Position numbers and translations under genes: made by a program. Below the pieces are notes generated by a model. It had not been told where the DNA came from. It saw only the letters and a program-made list of their open reading frames with translations, and made no database searches. Shown here piece by piece: positions 11,986 to 24,300 of a DNA stretch of 64,000 nt. Origin of the DNA: Chamaecrista fasciculata (taxonomy: Eukaryota; Streptophyta; Magnoliopsida; Fabales; Fabaceae). Position 1 is the stretch's first letter, and every line of letters begins with the position of its first letter. The stretch spans positions 24,533-88,532 of the forward strand of contig QANZ01055341.1 of assembly GCA_003254925.1 (NCBI GenBank). Reading direction: 5' to 3'.

Positions 11986-12576
11986 ACATAGTTTTAAAAA
12001 TTAGATCAGACATTGAATCACCCGAGATGTCGGATTAAGGTCCAATGGTTCAATCGGAGTTCAATCAGAATTAAATCGGTGACAAATAAATATTTTTTTT
12101 AAAAAAATAGAAAATACCTAAATATGATATAAATATAATTCAAATAGCTATAAATAAGTTACAAAATACAATTATATCATTAAAATAGAAAAAAAAAAAA
12201 AAAGTAAAAAATAAATTAACAGTGTTATAAATACAAATTTAAAAAATTAACATGGATTAATATAAATATAATCAATCTTCACAATATTCATCAATAATAA
12301 TATTTTTAAGAGACATTTCATGATCACTTAATTTCTATAACAAGTTTAAGTTCATAATCAACTTAATTTCTCCAATTTTTTACACCTAAACAAAAAGCAA
12401 AAACAAAAACAAATCAAATTTGGCCAATCAATTCAACCGGTTGTTCATCATCAGTTTTGGCCGATTCTTTTGGTTGGTGACCGGTTTTTAGGCTTGCCAA
12501 GTTTATTGATGATTTAAACCGGACCACTAGTTGATTCCCACTTCAACATGTCTGATCCAATTTTTAAAATAGTGGT
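11986..12576. mobile_element. Foldback MITE inside block copy 3
   Basis: Inverted ends AGTTTTAAAAATTAGATCAG and, on the minus strand, ATTTTAAAAATTGGATCAGA. 'gtttagaac' and 'gtttagaat' flank it as an 8-9 bp imperfect duplication. CCGGTT/AACCGG words are enriched in the right arm. Non-coding. Confidence 0.5.
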
Positions 12577-12737
12577 TTAGAATGTCAACATTTTGTAATT
12601 ATACTTAATTTAACATATATTGTCATATCACACATTGATCATAAGATAACCTTAATCTTACTCTCAACTCTCAAATTTATATATTATTTATTTCAAAGTT
12701 ATGAAGATAATTTATTAAAGTAGTTTGTTAGAAATCT

Positions 12738-13062
12738 ATGAAGCATGGACACTTTATTTTGGCAGCGTGTCATCGTGTCGGACGCGTATGTACGACACCC
12801 ACACGACACATATTCATCAGTTTCAGAATATAAAATCAATTTTTTGTGAATTTATTAAGACAAACTATGAAAAATAACATCACATATGACATATATTATG
12901 AATAGACATTGTAATTTTTAAAATTTTCATTAAAACTTAGGAATTTTTAATAATTTATATATATAATTATATGACGTGTCTTGTCATGTAATTTTAAGAA
13001 TCTGACATGTCAATGTATCCGTGTATCCGTGTCTTTGTCGTGTCCTGTGTCTTGCTTATATA
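12738..13062 (+). mobile_element. MITE of the GTGTC family (copy a)
   Basis: Both ends are rich in GTGTC/GACAC words ('gcatggacac', 'cgtgtcggacgcg'; 'ccgtgtctttgtcgtgtcc'). The internal sequence 'aaaatcaattttttgtgaat' matches 40250 in reverse complement, so 40008-40372 is the same family inverted. Ends approximate. Confidence 0.5.
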
Positions 13063-13072
13063 ATAATTAATA

Positions 13073-14791
13073 GGGTAAATTACACAAACAGGCTCTGTGG
13101 TTTGGCCCATTTTCAGATAGAATCTATGTGGTTTAAAAAGTATCAAATTGGGGGCCTCTGGTTTCCTCAGTTAGCAAATAGGGTCCCATGTGGTTTTCTC
13201 CATCCAAATTAACAGAATCAAGTTAGAATAAATTTTAAGGTGAACTGTTTTGTAATTTGAGCGTTTTTTCTATTAAAAAAAAACTTAAAAAGACTATATT
13301 GAAATTTGAACCAAAAATAGGAGACTACCTACTCGATTCTCGCATTCTTCTTCTTCTTCGTCTCATCTTCTTCACCCAAGACCTTCATTTCCTTCACCAG
13401 CGAGCCGCCACTCCGACCCACCTCCGTCCGATACGTCGGAGACATCGAAACCCCAATCCTCCGCTACTGATGACTACTTCGACAGCCGCATAAACCAACT
13501 CTACCTCCGTTACCGGAGCGGCATGAGGAAGAAGGCGGAACACAACAATTTAGTATCACACTCCTAAATGTCCCCATCCCACAGGTTTGAAGAAATGAGA
13601 AACATATGCTAAAGTAATCAAACAGGTAAACTAAATGTCTCCTAAATGTCTCTATTATCATTTTTTTTTTGAATTGATCCATTTTAGAATGCTGCTCATA
13701 AACAATATGACTCAACATCATTTTACTGATTTTGACCTTGAAAAAAATCGACTGAGTGCTTGTACTAGTGGCGCTTACTGTTGGGAAAAATAATAATATT
13801 TATAAAAATAAAATAACCTTTTGTCCTCAAGTACACTCACACTCTCACAAAGCAACTATTTAACTACACCTTTCACATTCTACAAATAGAAGAACTCTAA
13901 AATACAAGAGAGGAAGGAATTCAAAAGTCAAATACAATGCTTAAAGTATCTTGACTTGGTGCATATCCTCAGCTAACTACTAATATATTTATAAGCATCC
14001 TAAACCCTAGTCATAAAGGAATTACTTGATCACTAAGTAACTTCCTTAACCATTAAAGATACTAAACCCCAAATATATGGTAACTAACTGAATTACAAGT
14101 CAGGAAAAGAATACACAAGATTTTCCCAAATCTTAATCAAATAAGATTATAATCTTTACAAATCTTTCCCTGTTACCATTTTCAATCAACTACCTAACAC
14201 TTACAATGAATAGGTTGGATTAATACATCACTTTTGGTTACCTGTTTGATTGCTTTAGCATATGTTTCTCATTTCTTCAAACTTGTGGGATGGGGACATT
14301 TAGGGGTGTGATACTAAATCGTTGAGTTCCGCCTTCGTCCCTGTGGCGCTCCGGTAACAGAGTTGTAGTTGGTTTATGCGACTGTCGAAGTGATCATCGG
14401 TGGCGGAGGATTGAGGTTCCGACATCTCCGACGTATCGGACGGAGGTGGTTCGGAGTGGCGGCTCGCGTGGTGAAGGAAAGGAAGGTCTTGGGTGAAGAA
14501 GATGAGACAAAGAAGAAGAATCGAGAATGGAGTTGGAAGTCCCTTATTTTTTGTTCAAATTGCAATACAATCCTTTTTAAGTTTGTTTTAATAGAAAAAA
14601 CGCTTAAATTACAAAATAGTCCACCTTAAAATTTATTTTAATTTGATTCTGCTAATTTGGATGGAAAAAAACACCTGGGACCCAATTTGCTAATAGAGGA
14701 AACCACAAGCCCCTAATTTGACACTTTTTAAACCACAGGAACCCTATCTGAACATGGGTGAAACCACATGGCCCTTTTGTGTAATTTACCC
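13073..14791. mobile_element. Foldback MULE carrying protein-like sequence (Pack-MULE candidate)
   Basis: Terminal GGGTAAATTACACAAA and TTTGTGTAATTTACCC. Flanked by TAATTAATA and TAATTTATA (8 of 9). Long arms (13073-13700 and about 14210-14791) are inverted repeats of each other. The inner arms are markedly GC-richer. On + the left arm reads RHSDPPPSDTSETSKPQSSA then DDYFDSRINQLYLRYRSGMR, which looks like genuine plant protein sequence, but I cannot identify the donor. A solo LTR sits in the loop. The arms have diverged by many substitutions, so this is older than the LRX element at 61007. Confidence 0.75.
13779..14199 (-). mobile_element. Solo LTR in the MULE loop (421 bp)
   Basis: Bounded by TGTTGGG..CCTAACA with an exact 5-bp duplication CTTAC (13774-13778 and 14200-14204). 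Read on the minus strand it has a TATA-like 'gcttataaatatatt' followed by a T-rich leader, so minus orientation is preferred. No internal region. Confidence 0.85.
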
Positions 14792-16782
14792 TAATTTATA
14801 AAAAGACTCAAACAAATTGAAAACAAAATATCTATAAAAGACTCAAACAAATTGAAAACAAAATATCTTGCGATTCAGTAAGTAATTAGTCAAAGATTCA
14901 ACATATTCATTTAACGGTAAATATAATACTAATTTAAAAAAAAGTAATTTAAAATCTGATAATCCCTCAATTATTAATTTTTAGTAGTTAATCTAAGAAA
15001 TGGCACAATCTCCCATTAACAATGGCAAACGTATGTCGTGCACAAACTTTTAATCTAGCTACGATGGAATTCTCTCTCAAATGCTGACATGTCCTTGAAT
15101 ATAGAGTGATGTTTTGAACTAATTCAACCTTAATTATTTGAATAAAAAATTATTTGTTATAAAATATGCAAAAAGGTAAGAATATTATTTCTTTGAAGAT
15201 ACTTAAGAAACAATATAGTGACATTCCTAATGACATGCGACAACGATATTGTAAAGCATATAAATTAATAGTGAACAAAAAATTAAGTCTATTGAATTGA
15301 CAAAGAAAAAATTAAGAGTAATTTGTTATATTGGAATTAATTTAGAAGAGATGCAAGGAAAACGACAAAGAAAAAGAGATATTTCATTTGAATTAATTTA
15401 GATGCCTTGATTTGTAAGGTTAAAGGGGACTATTATTTTAATTTTTATTTCTATGACAACTACCTTATTTACATGAATATCTTTTTTTTTTTTGGGCCAT
15501 TGAATAGCTTTCTCTTGGCCCAAAAGAACTTCATAAAACCAAACAAAGGCCCAGAGGCCTAACAACAGACAAAAGGCATTAATTTTTAATAGCTACATAA
15601 AGTTTTTTTTTTTTTTTTTTTGTAAGTTTTTAACAAACAACTCATGTAGAACATTGGCCGAAGTCTTAAATTGATGCTTTGGATAGATTTTAAATTAGTC
15701 TCTTATCTTTCATTTATTTTAAATTAATTCTACATGTTTTCTTAATTTTTTCAGTTAGTCCCAAACCAACTTTAAAGATGAAATTTGACATTATTTGCTA
15801 GTGATGTTAATTAGATAGAGAAACAACTCTTAAAAAATTAACATATAATTTCGAAATCGTTGCATTTGGATTTGAAACGAGAAAGATATGACCAACTTTA
15901 CTTATTTACAATAATACGAGTTACCTACTTTTGAGACTCGATTATTTGATCCCATTTGTTGACAGTCTCAAAGTACTCAATTGTAAAGAAGAAAATTGCA
16001 CTTCTATTGGTTCGTCACATTTGAATTTGAAATGAGAAAGATATAATCACATTGAATATTTTTTGGACCAATTTAAAAAATTATGAAAACATATAAAAAC
16101 AAATGAAAGATGAGGGACTAATTTAAAATCTACTTCAACCAATTTGAGACTTGGCCAAGAACAATCAACTACATAAATCATTACGCAGAATGCACTAATT
16201 CTCTCAGTATCATAAACAATGCCATTATTACTTCAATCAAGAGCATAAGGGAAATTTCGAAAATCATGCTTAAGAATTGCAAGTTTCCACATTTAGCATG
16301 CTAGACACAGGCATTACGGAAAGAAATTAATTTTCAGTATAGGCATGTCCAGATTTTCAGAAAATGCTATATTAAAGCATTAATAATTCAAAATAAATCA
16401 TGGACCAAAGGTTATCTGTTTAATCAGATTTTTGCATAAGGGTCCAGAAAACTTTGGGCTTACTCAAAACATTTTGGGCCCACAATAATGGATAAAAAGA
16501 AAGATATATATGGGCTTGATCAGAAATCCATATTGGACTAGCAAACTTTCAGAATATGCAGAATAGTCATTGAGACTAAATACAAACATATTTTTGTAAA
16601 TTATCAAAAATAGAAATATTAAAATAATTAATACAGAAATTGATTGAGACAGAATTTAGTCCAGCATATTGTTTCTATGATAGTTATGAGTTGATAGACA
16701 AAATCAGAATGTTGGAAAAGTCTAAAATCAATTGCTATAAGGTTGAGTTCTGAATAGTTATGAGTTGAAATTGAAAAATTAA
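14792..16782 (+). repeat. Second duplicated block, copy A
   Basis: Contains 'aaattgaaaacaaaatat', 'catttgaattaatttagatg' and 'aggttaaaggggactattat', which recur at 27700-28300; its 15650-16170 portion also recurs at 28430 and 33530. A 33-bp unit ('aagactcaaacaaattgaaa') is tandemly doubled at 14800-14868. 16200-16780 is AT-rich without coding signal. Confidence 0.7.
15650..16165. mobile_element. Old GGCC-ended foldback MITE, copy A
   Basis: Inverted ends GGCCGAAGTCTTAAATTG and, on the minus strand, GGCCAAGTCTCAAATTGG, flanked by TAGAACATT and AAGAACAAT. The same element at the same relative site is present at 28430-28985 and about 33530-33960, so it inserted before the block was duplicated. 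Confidence 0.6.
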
Positions 16783-18253
16783 GGGTAAATTGCAATTTGG
16801 TACCCTGTGGTTAGGGGCGGTTCCCCTTTGATACCCTGAAAGAAAAATTTTTGCATTGTGGTACCCCGTGGTTTGCTCCGTTAGCGATTTGGTACCCTGA
16901 GGTTTTTTTCTGTTAGGATTTAACGGCAAATGTTAGTTAAAATGTCAAAAATCTCCCAAAAAGTCTTCTCTTATGCGTTTAAGTCCTTTCCCTTTACTAA
17001 AAGGGATCAAAACATAAAGAATTAATTATAAAAGGGTCTTTAGAATTCTAATATTATAGATTTTTCTCCTTTTCATAAGATTTCTTTTGAATAGGTCCTN
17101 NNNNNNNNNNNNNNNNNNNNNNNNNNNNNNNNNNNNNNNNNNNNNNNNNNNNNNNNNNNNNNNNNNNNNNNNNNNNNNNNNNNNNNNNNNNNNNNNNNNN
17201 NNNNNNNNNNNNNNNNNNNNNNNNNNNNNNNNNNNNNNNNNNNNNNNNNNNNNNNNNNNNNNNNNNNNNNNNNNNNNNNNNNNNNNNNNNNNNNNNNNNN
17301 NNNNNNNNNNNNNNNNNNNNNNNNNNNNNNNNNNNNNNNNNNNNNNNNNNNNNNNNNNNNNNNNNNNNNNNNNNNNNNNNNNNNNNNNNNNNNNNNNNNN
17401 NNNNNNNNNNNNNNNNNNNNNNNNNNNNNNNNNNNNNNNNNNNNNNNNNNNNNNNNNNNNNNNNNNNNNNNNNNNNNNNNNNNNNNNNNNNNNNNNNNNN
17501 NNNNNNNNNNNNNNNNNNNNNNNNNNNNNNNNNNNNNNNNNNNNNNNNNNNNNNNNNNNNNNNNNNNNNNNNNNNNNNNNNNNNNNNNNNNNNNNNNNNN
17601 NNNNNNNNNNNNNNNNNNNNNNNNNNNNNNNNNNNNNNNNNNNNNNNNNNNNNNNNNNNNNNNNNNNNNNNNNNNNNNNNNNNNNNNNNNNNNNNNNNNN
17701 NNNNNNNNNNNNNNNNNNNNNNNNNNNNNNNNNNNNNNNNNNNNNNNNNNNNNNNNNNNNNNNNNNNNNNNNNNNNNNNNNNNNNNNNNNNNNNNNNNNN
17801 NNNNNNNNNNNNNNNNNNNNNNNNNNNNNNNNNNNNNNNNNNNNNNNNNNNNNNNNNNNNNNNNNNNNNNNNNNNNNNNNNNNNNNNNNNNNNNNNNNNN
17901 NNNNNNNNNNNNNNNNNNNNNNNNNNNNNNNNNNNNNNNGACCTATTCAAAAGAAATCTTATGAAAAGGAGAAAAATCTATAATATTAGAATTCTAAAGA
18001 CCCTTTTATAATTAATTCTTTATGTTTTGATCCCTTTTAGTAAAGGGAAAGGACTTAAACGCATAAGAGAAGACTTTTTGGGAGATTTTTGACATTTTAA
18101 CTAACATTTGCCGTTAAATCCTAACAGAAAAAACCTCAGGGTACCAAATCGCTAACGGAGCAAACCACGGGGTACCACAATGCAAAAATTTTTCTTTCAG
18201 GGTACCAGAGGGGAACCGCCCCTAACCACAGGGTACCAAATTGCAATTTACCC
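16783..18253. mobile_element. Foldback MULE with assembly gap in its loop
   Basis: Termini GGGTAAATTGCAATTTGGTA and its exact complement. Exact 9-bp duplication AAAAATTAA at 16774-16782 and 18254-18262. The arms 16783-17099 and 17940-18253 are almost perfect inverted repeats, which makes it young. The loop is 840 N (17100-17939). Open frames through the N run are artefacts. The empty site is seen at 4820-4870. Confidence 0.92.
17100..17939. other. Assembly gap (N)
   Basis: 840 N placed symmetrically in the hairpin of the MULE at 16783-18253. Confidence 0.99.
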
Positions 18254-20409
18254 AAAAATTAATAAGGATGAAAAAAAGAATCATTAGAAATGTTTGGTAT
18301 AAAGGATAAAAGGATAATATTCACTAAGCCACTAACTTTTTTTTTTTGGCAAAAGCCACTAACTTGAATATTCAAGAATGATGAGAAAAATATTGAAAGT
18401 CTTGAAGTTTCATTTCTCTTTTTCATTTGCGGAGACATTAAAATTTGAATGCAGATAATAAAATCCTGCTACCAAATGTGGGCTGAGTTTTTTTTTTTTG
18501 GTAAAATTTGACAAAAATAAATCTATAACCAAACGGCGACAGTCCAGTGTTGACGCAAAGCTGTGTGCGTGCGGAAGAAGAGAACCAGCGGCGATTGCTA
18601 GGGTTTTTTCTTTTTCAAGATTATCTCGACAGCTTATTTCACTTGATAAATATACATACTATAATTACAATTATCGAATATTTCTCAAATAATTTTTCAT
18701 GTTGGCTCTTACTTTTTGATCTCTCATTATTCTATATTGACAGAACGAATCAGCCGCTAAAAAAAGTATGAGTTGGTTGGTTCATACGATATTAAAATCA
18801 TGAACGATTTGGTCCCTAGGTTAAAATAACACGGAGATTCCATCTACTTCTCTCTCTATATTACAATTATAATTATTTAATTTTGTCAAAATAAATTTTA
18901 GACAAAAGAATTTGACTTTTTGGCCATCTAATATTTACCGAGTTAACAAATCACTCTCTAATAGAGAAAATAATAGTTGAAAACATACCAAGTTGTTCCA
19001 AAATAGTGATGAATCGTTATTTAAAATTAAATTTTTAAATATGTTGGTTGAACTTGTTTTTTGAATTTATATAGTTAATTTTTTAAATAAGAGGGATAGA
19101 AATTATTTTTAATGATAAAATTATAATATTAATTAATATTTAAATTAAAAAAATATAAATTATTATTATTATTTGATTAAATATTAAAGATAATTAAAAG
19201 TAAAAATTTAATTATAATAATTTAGAAAAAAAATGATAAAAAGAAATGGTGAAAAGTGATGTGATGTAGAGAGAATGTTGTAGGTGTAATAAATTTAGGG
19301 CTGATATAAAATGACAATTATGCCCTTTGTGTATATTTGAAATATATTAAAGTATAGGTAATTATAGGTATGTTTATAGGGGAATAAAAGTAATTGAGTG
19401 GTTTGAGATTTGAGATTATTGTAGATTATAATTAGATTATTGAATAATCTGAAACAAACGAGATTATTTAGCTTTTTGGGAGCTTTTGATATGTAACTTT
19501 TGATCTGAATAATCTGAGCAGCTTTTGATCTGTAACAAACCGACCTTTTGAATACATAAAAAATTAGCATCTGGCAGTAGCAACACTCAAGGAAAACCAG
19601 CAAAACAAATGGGTATAATTTCATTAGGTGAAACTGACGAGAAAAGATGATGAAATCATCACCTGGGGAAGAAGAGAAGGAGGAGCCTACGGTTGTTGCG
19701 GATCTCCAACGTACAACATTCCAAGGAGGTCGTCAGTGACTTCTGTGGTGGTGGGGAGGAGTTGAATGATGGTTGAAGTGAGTGGAGGAAGAAAACGAAT
19801 TAATTAGAAGGGACTATAATGATGGTTGTAAAATTTTTAAATCAGATTACTCTCAAAATTTAACCACAAGTTTAGAATGACTTCTAAATTCACTATATAA
19901 TCTTATTTTAGACAAACTAGTAAGTTTAACAATTTCTATGAATTCTTGGGATATTACATGTCAAATTCTATATGTTTTTTCGCCCATAAATGGCGAACCA
20001 CGAGCGTCGATGGAGGTTGGGGAATTTTTGGGTTTTGCTGGGTTTCGATTATTGATTTTCTCTGTGAAAAAAATCAATAGAGGGAGAGAGGAAACCGAGT
20101 TGAAATCTAGAGAACAAGAGTTTTCTGGAGGTGAATTCAAGTGGTGAATTCGATTTTCGTATGTTATTGTTGGGTTGGTTTTGATTTCTTCCACTTTTAA
20201 ATCGTGTTTGTGTTGTAGTTACTCCTTTGCTACTTGATTTCATTTGGGTTAATGATTTTTTGTTTGAAAATGGCATGAAAATGAGAAAGAATGGATCAAA
20301 ATTTTTGATTTACAGGTTTTAGGGACTTGTTTGATAAAGATGATAAACTTTCTAGATTATTCTGAAATGAATCAGGACCTGAATGAAAGAAAATATAAAA
20401 AGAAGGAGT
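18254..20409. other. AT-rich region, transposon debris, no supported gene
   Basis: 18263-18545 duplicates 3480-3720. 18546-18640 has a short GC-richer piece without homology I recognise. 19300-19560 has repeated 'taatctgaaacaaacg' / 'gatctgtaacaaac' words like a Tourist MITE. 19660-19800 and 19990-20150 are GC-richer islands that may be captured DNA in a decayed MULE ending at 20579. Confidence 0.4.
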
Positions 20410-20579
20410 GACATCTTGATAAGAAAATGCATTTTCCGTTAGTTTTTAGACGGAAATATATCACAGGGACTCTTTCTGCTAACGGAATAAACCTCAAGCC
20501 TTAAATTGATAGTTTTTAAATCACATAGACCCGATCTCTAATTACCTCAAACAATAGGGACTTTCCTTGTAGTTTACCC
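20410..20579. mobile_element. Right end of a decayed MULE
   Basis: Sequence from 'ttttccgttag' to the terminal TTGTAGTTTACCC follows the pattern of the GGGTAAA-type family (ttaacgg, accaca words). No matching left terminus was found upstream, so the element is truncated or too diverged. Confidence 0.45.
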
Positions 20580-20781
20580 TAAAATTTAATGAAATTTGGA
20601 TTTATTTGAAACTCTTTTAAAGAATATATTGTTTTTTTTCACTGTCATACAACATACCGTTGAATCCACTGTCTTCTCTCTCGCTTTTTCCTTCCAATGC
20701 CTAATTTAGCATGATTTGTCTGTCATATATATAGTTTGCCTAACAATTTATTCAAATAAAATAACTTCATTTTTAATTTTA

Positions 20782-21766
20782 GGCCAAAGTGCGAATTTGG
20801 TCTTATAACTTTGCTCCAGTTTCCAAATCAGTCCTATATCTTTTTTTTTTGTCTCGAATTTGATCCTGTATCTTTGCTCGAGATTCCAAATCAGTCCTAT
20901 ATCTTTTTATGTCTCAGTTTTGGTCTCATATGTTTTGAAAACCTCCCATCCTTAGTCCTCCGTCCATTTTAAATTACAGTTTAATCCTGAAAACTTCAAG
21001 TCCCTTTCACTTTAGTCCCTGTCTATTAAAATGAAAGTGAAAGAGCATTCCTGAAGATTCTCAAACCTTACATCTTGGTCCCTAATCCATGAATTCTTCA
21101 TGAAATGGAATAGAAATGAAAAAACAAGACATTAAAGCAAATGCCAACGGGACCAAAACTAAAAACGGATAAAATTTAAAACCCGCCAGAAAATGCCCTA
21201 AACTCTCCGGAAAATGTATGAAAATTGCTGAAAAACTCAAGAACTCATCCAAAAACCTCAATCCTCACTAAAATCTCACTCAAATAATTGGGGTTTTTGG
21301 ATGGGTTTTTGAGTTTCTCGATGATTTTTGTACGTTTTTCCGGCAAGTTTATGGCATTTTCCAGTGGGTTTTGAATTTTCTGCGTTTTCAGTTTTGGTCC
21401 CTCTGTCATTTGCTTTAATTTGTGTTGTTTTTGCATTTCTATTTCATTTCATGAAGAATTCATGGATTAGGGACCAAGGTGTAAGGCTTAAGAATCTTTT
21501 GAGGTACTCCTTCACTTTCATTTTGATAGTTAGGGACTAAAGTAAAAAGAACTTAAAGTTTTCATGACTAAACTGTAATTTAAAATGGACAGAGGACTAA
21601 TGGTGGGAGGTTTCCAAAACATATGAGACCAAAACTGAGACAAAAAAGATATAGGAGTGATTTGGGACCTGGAGCAAAGATACAGAACCAAATTCGAGAC
21701 AAAAAAATATATATGACTGATTTGGGACTTGGAGCAAAGTTACAAGATCAAATTCGCACTTTGGCC
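20782..21766. mobile_element. Foldback MULE, GGCCAAAG family (985 bp)
   Basis: Inverted termini GGCCAAAGTGCGAATTTGGT. Exact 9-bp duplication TTAATTTTA at 20773-20781 and 21767-21775. The arms pair over nearly the whole length around a centre near 21275. Empty sites are visible at 25185 and 36490. Non-coding arms; short open frames are symmetrical artefacts. Confidence 0.92.
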
Positions 21767-22000
21767 TTAATTTTATTAATAATAATTTATTTAGACAATA
21801 CAAATTAACTTTAAAATTTGAAATTAACTTTAAATGATCATTTGTTGAACAACAAAACATCTACCTTAATCAGCAACCCGTTTGAGTTCAAATAAGCTAG
21901 TCTCCACCATAGCTAGCTTAATAAATATGTAAAAAAAAGATGTTCCCTTGACATGATTTAATGAAGTTTAGATAAATAGAGCATAAATGCATAATCAATT

Positions 22001-22313
22001 TGTCATGGATGATTATGGACCAATAAGGCCCAATGAGCAAATAGATTAGGTTGATGAATATGGAATAAGATGTGTGAAGAAATGTGGTTAAATAGCCATG
22101 TGAAGAGGGGAAGTAGGTAGGAATATTGTTAGAAAATTCTCTCTCTAGATTCTATCTCCTTCTCCCTGATTCTGCTTCTCTCTCTTCTTGCTTCTCTTTC
22201 TTTCTCTTCCTCTTGTTATCTTTTAGTCCCTATTTGCTGCTTATATATCAAAATCATCAATGAATATCAGTTTTATTTGAGTGCCTTCTCTATCTTGTTA
22301 TTTGCATATAACA
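22001..22313 (+). mobile_element. Short solo LTR (313 bp)
   Basis: TGTCATGGATGATTATGG..TTGCATATAACA with an exact 5-bp duplication CAATT (21996-22000 and 22314-22318). The CT-rich stretch 22138-22215 resembles an LTR leader. The paralogous empty site at 36706-36725 reads 'tatcaatttgagtttg'. Small size is compatible with a TRIM-like family. Confidence 0.85.
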
Positions 22314-22593
22314 CAATTTGATTTTGTATAAAAACACAAGTTATTGTAATTCCTGAATAGCCACTCCAAGAAACTCAAATCACGTTCAAATCTAGGCACA
22401 ACCTATACCAAACATGAAAAATAATTAAGGAGCAACAAAACTGTTTTGGATAATAAAACCTAATCGTATATATAAGGAGCCATTTTAAAAGAAATGAAAG
22501 CTTTGTTATTACTTCATATGAGTATGAATATACATAGAAATGAAATCATGCTTAAAACATGAGTCAACATTCTGCAGTTATCACCCAAGGAAT

Positions 22594-22745
22594 TAGGGGT
22601 GTGCAAAAATGGGTTAACCCGACTAACCCAATCGTAAATAACGGGTTCGGTCGGTTCAGGTTTAGTTCTACAGGTACAGTAGGATTTGAGTTTTGAAAAA
22701 ATGTCGGTCAGATCGACCCGATTAAACCCGACCCGACCGAATGGA
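22594..22745 (+). mobile_element. hAT-like MITE end
   Basis: Begins TAGGGGTGTGCAAAAATGGG and has dense CCCGAC/GGGTTA words up to 22740, the style of plant hAT MITEs. The opposite end was not recognised. Confidence 0.4.
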
Positions 22746-22837
22746 AGAAAAAAGAGGAAAAAATTGACGAGAATGCAATACCAAATCTGAAGTGAGGATG
22801 GAATCCTCACCGTCTCAAACTCTCACAGCCTCACTCA

Positions 22838-23005
22838 ATCTTAAATGAAGAAGACGCAGAATGCTAGATCTGGAATTAAATGAAGAAGACGTTGGGGGAG
22901 GCGAAATGCTATATCTGAAATTAAACGAAGAAGACGCTGAGAGAGGCGAAATGTTGCGCTAAATATGAAATTAATTGAAGAAGATGCAGAAACGAGAGTC
23001 GAGAG
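22838..23005 (+). repeat. Degenerate tandem repeat, unit about 55-60 bp
   Basis: Three to four copies of a unit containing 'ttaaatgaagaagacg', then 'gaggcgaaatgctatatctg'. Not seen elsewhere in the window. Confidence 0.6.
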
Positions 23006-23335
23006 GGTATTGTTTGATTTTGATGAAATGATTTTATTTATTTATATATAATAAATATAATATATAATCAAACTCACTCAATCTTAGTTTCTCTCAAATG
23101 ATCATTTAGTTTCTCTCAACAACTTGAAAGCAAACTTTTCGTTTTAGTGCAACTATTGCACCCTTAACATCAAACTCACTAAATCTTAATTGAGACTTAA
23201 GATTTGTACCATGTAATTAAGCCAAAACCTCAAACAATTATGGAGAAAACAAAATTCAATACATGAAAAGAAGATCATACCTGGAAATTGAGTCTCCCCA
23301 TCTTGTCAAATTTTCTCTAGACACTGTTGTCATAC

Positions 23336-23472
23336 AAGCTTCGATCCCCTAGAGTATTCTAGGGTGAAGTGAGGAGAGAGACAAAAACAATGGTAGAGAG
23401 AGAAAATGTAAGTGGGACCCACTTCTCTCTCTCCTCACTTCACCCCTAGAGTACTCTAGAGGATCCAAACTC
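23336..23472. mobile_element. 137-bp hairpin MITE
   Basis: Near-perfect inverted arms of about 45 bp ('cctagagtattctagggtga' against its complement at the right) around a short loop. Flanked by 10-bp GTTGTCATAC and GTTGTTATAC. Absent from the other R1 copies at this point. Confidence 0.7.
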
Positions 23473-24300
23473 GTTGTTATACTCGTAGCTCTCATATGTT
23501 ATTGTTGCTATGTAAAGGTAATTTGAGTGCTTTGAATCCATTTTGTGAGTACTTTGGTGTAATTTAGGTGTTTTTTATACTTGATCATAATCACATTGAT
23601 CACACATTGGATTTAGTTTCACTCAATTTTTAAGTCTATATTGTAAAGTTGAATGTTTCATGTGAGTAATTGTTACAAATTGCTTTTTAACTTCATTTTT
23701 CTATAGTCAAGCCTCTAAACCACGTGATCTCATGTGAGTAGTTAACTTCTATCATAATCTCAATTTTAAATTGTTCATATATTAGATGTTTCACGTGAAT
23801 TTTCATTACAAATTGATCATTCAACGGAATGTAATAATGACGAAAGTTAGATCTCGTAAAATTACATTATTTGGAAGATGTCTTAACTTTTATATTGTCA
23901 ATATATCATAATTGTGCAGTTGTTTCTCGTGAGCAGTGTATTACAAATTGACTATTCAACTTTATGTCGAAAGAACTAACTTTATAATAACTTACTATTA
24001 CTGAATCATACTGATTTCGTGAAACAATATCGAGCATGCAAAACTCATGATCTCACATTGATCACAAGGTTGAGTAGTTGATTGTTTCAGGGAAATAGTT
24101 TTGAAGTTGGCCAATCAACTTGTAATAATATCAAATTGAGCATTTAGACCTCATGATATCATACATTAATCACAAAGTAACCTTAATCTTACTGTCAAAT
24201 GTACATGTTGTTTGTTTCAGTTTAAAAATATATATGATTAAAGTAAGTAGTTTGTTAGAAGCTGATCCTCCGATCACTTCCTCTCTCTACTGCTAAATAA

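Larger units (their letters stand above)
10441..12737 (+). repeat. Reiterated block, copy 3
   Basis: 'cacactttaatttttgtatc' (10473) matches 704 in copy 1. The R1 core runs from 10750 to 11985 and then continues after an inserted foldback at about 12590. At 11687 it carries the uninterrupted sequence ('catataacaataataaagg') corresponding to the solo LTR site in copy 6. Confidence 0.75.
20741..24300 (+). repeat. Reiterated block, copy 4
   Basis: Begins with 'caatttattcaaataaaata' as at 36445, is split by a MULE (20782-21766) and by a solo LTR (22001-22313), and has its R1 core at 22505-24280, where a hAT-like piece and a hairpin MITE are inserted. Here the R1 reading frame has been lost: the sequence between 22594 and 23060 replaces it. 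Confidence 0.75.

Noticed and set aside
17054..17983. Two 298-codon open frames across the first gap
   Set aside because: They consist almost entirely of N and are mirror images caused by the inverted arms of the MULE.
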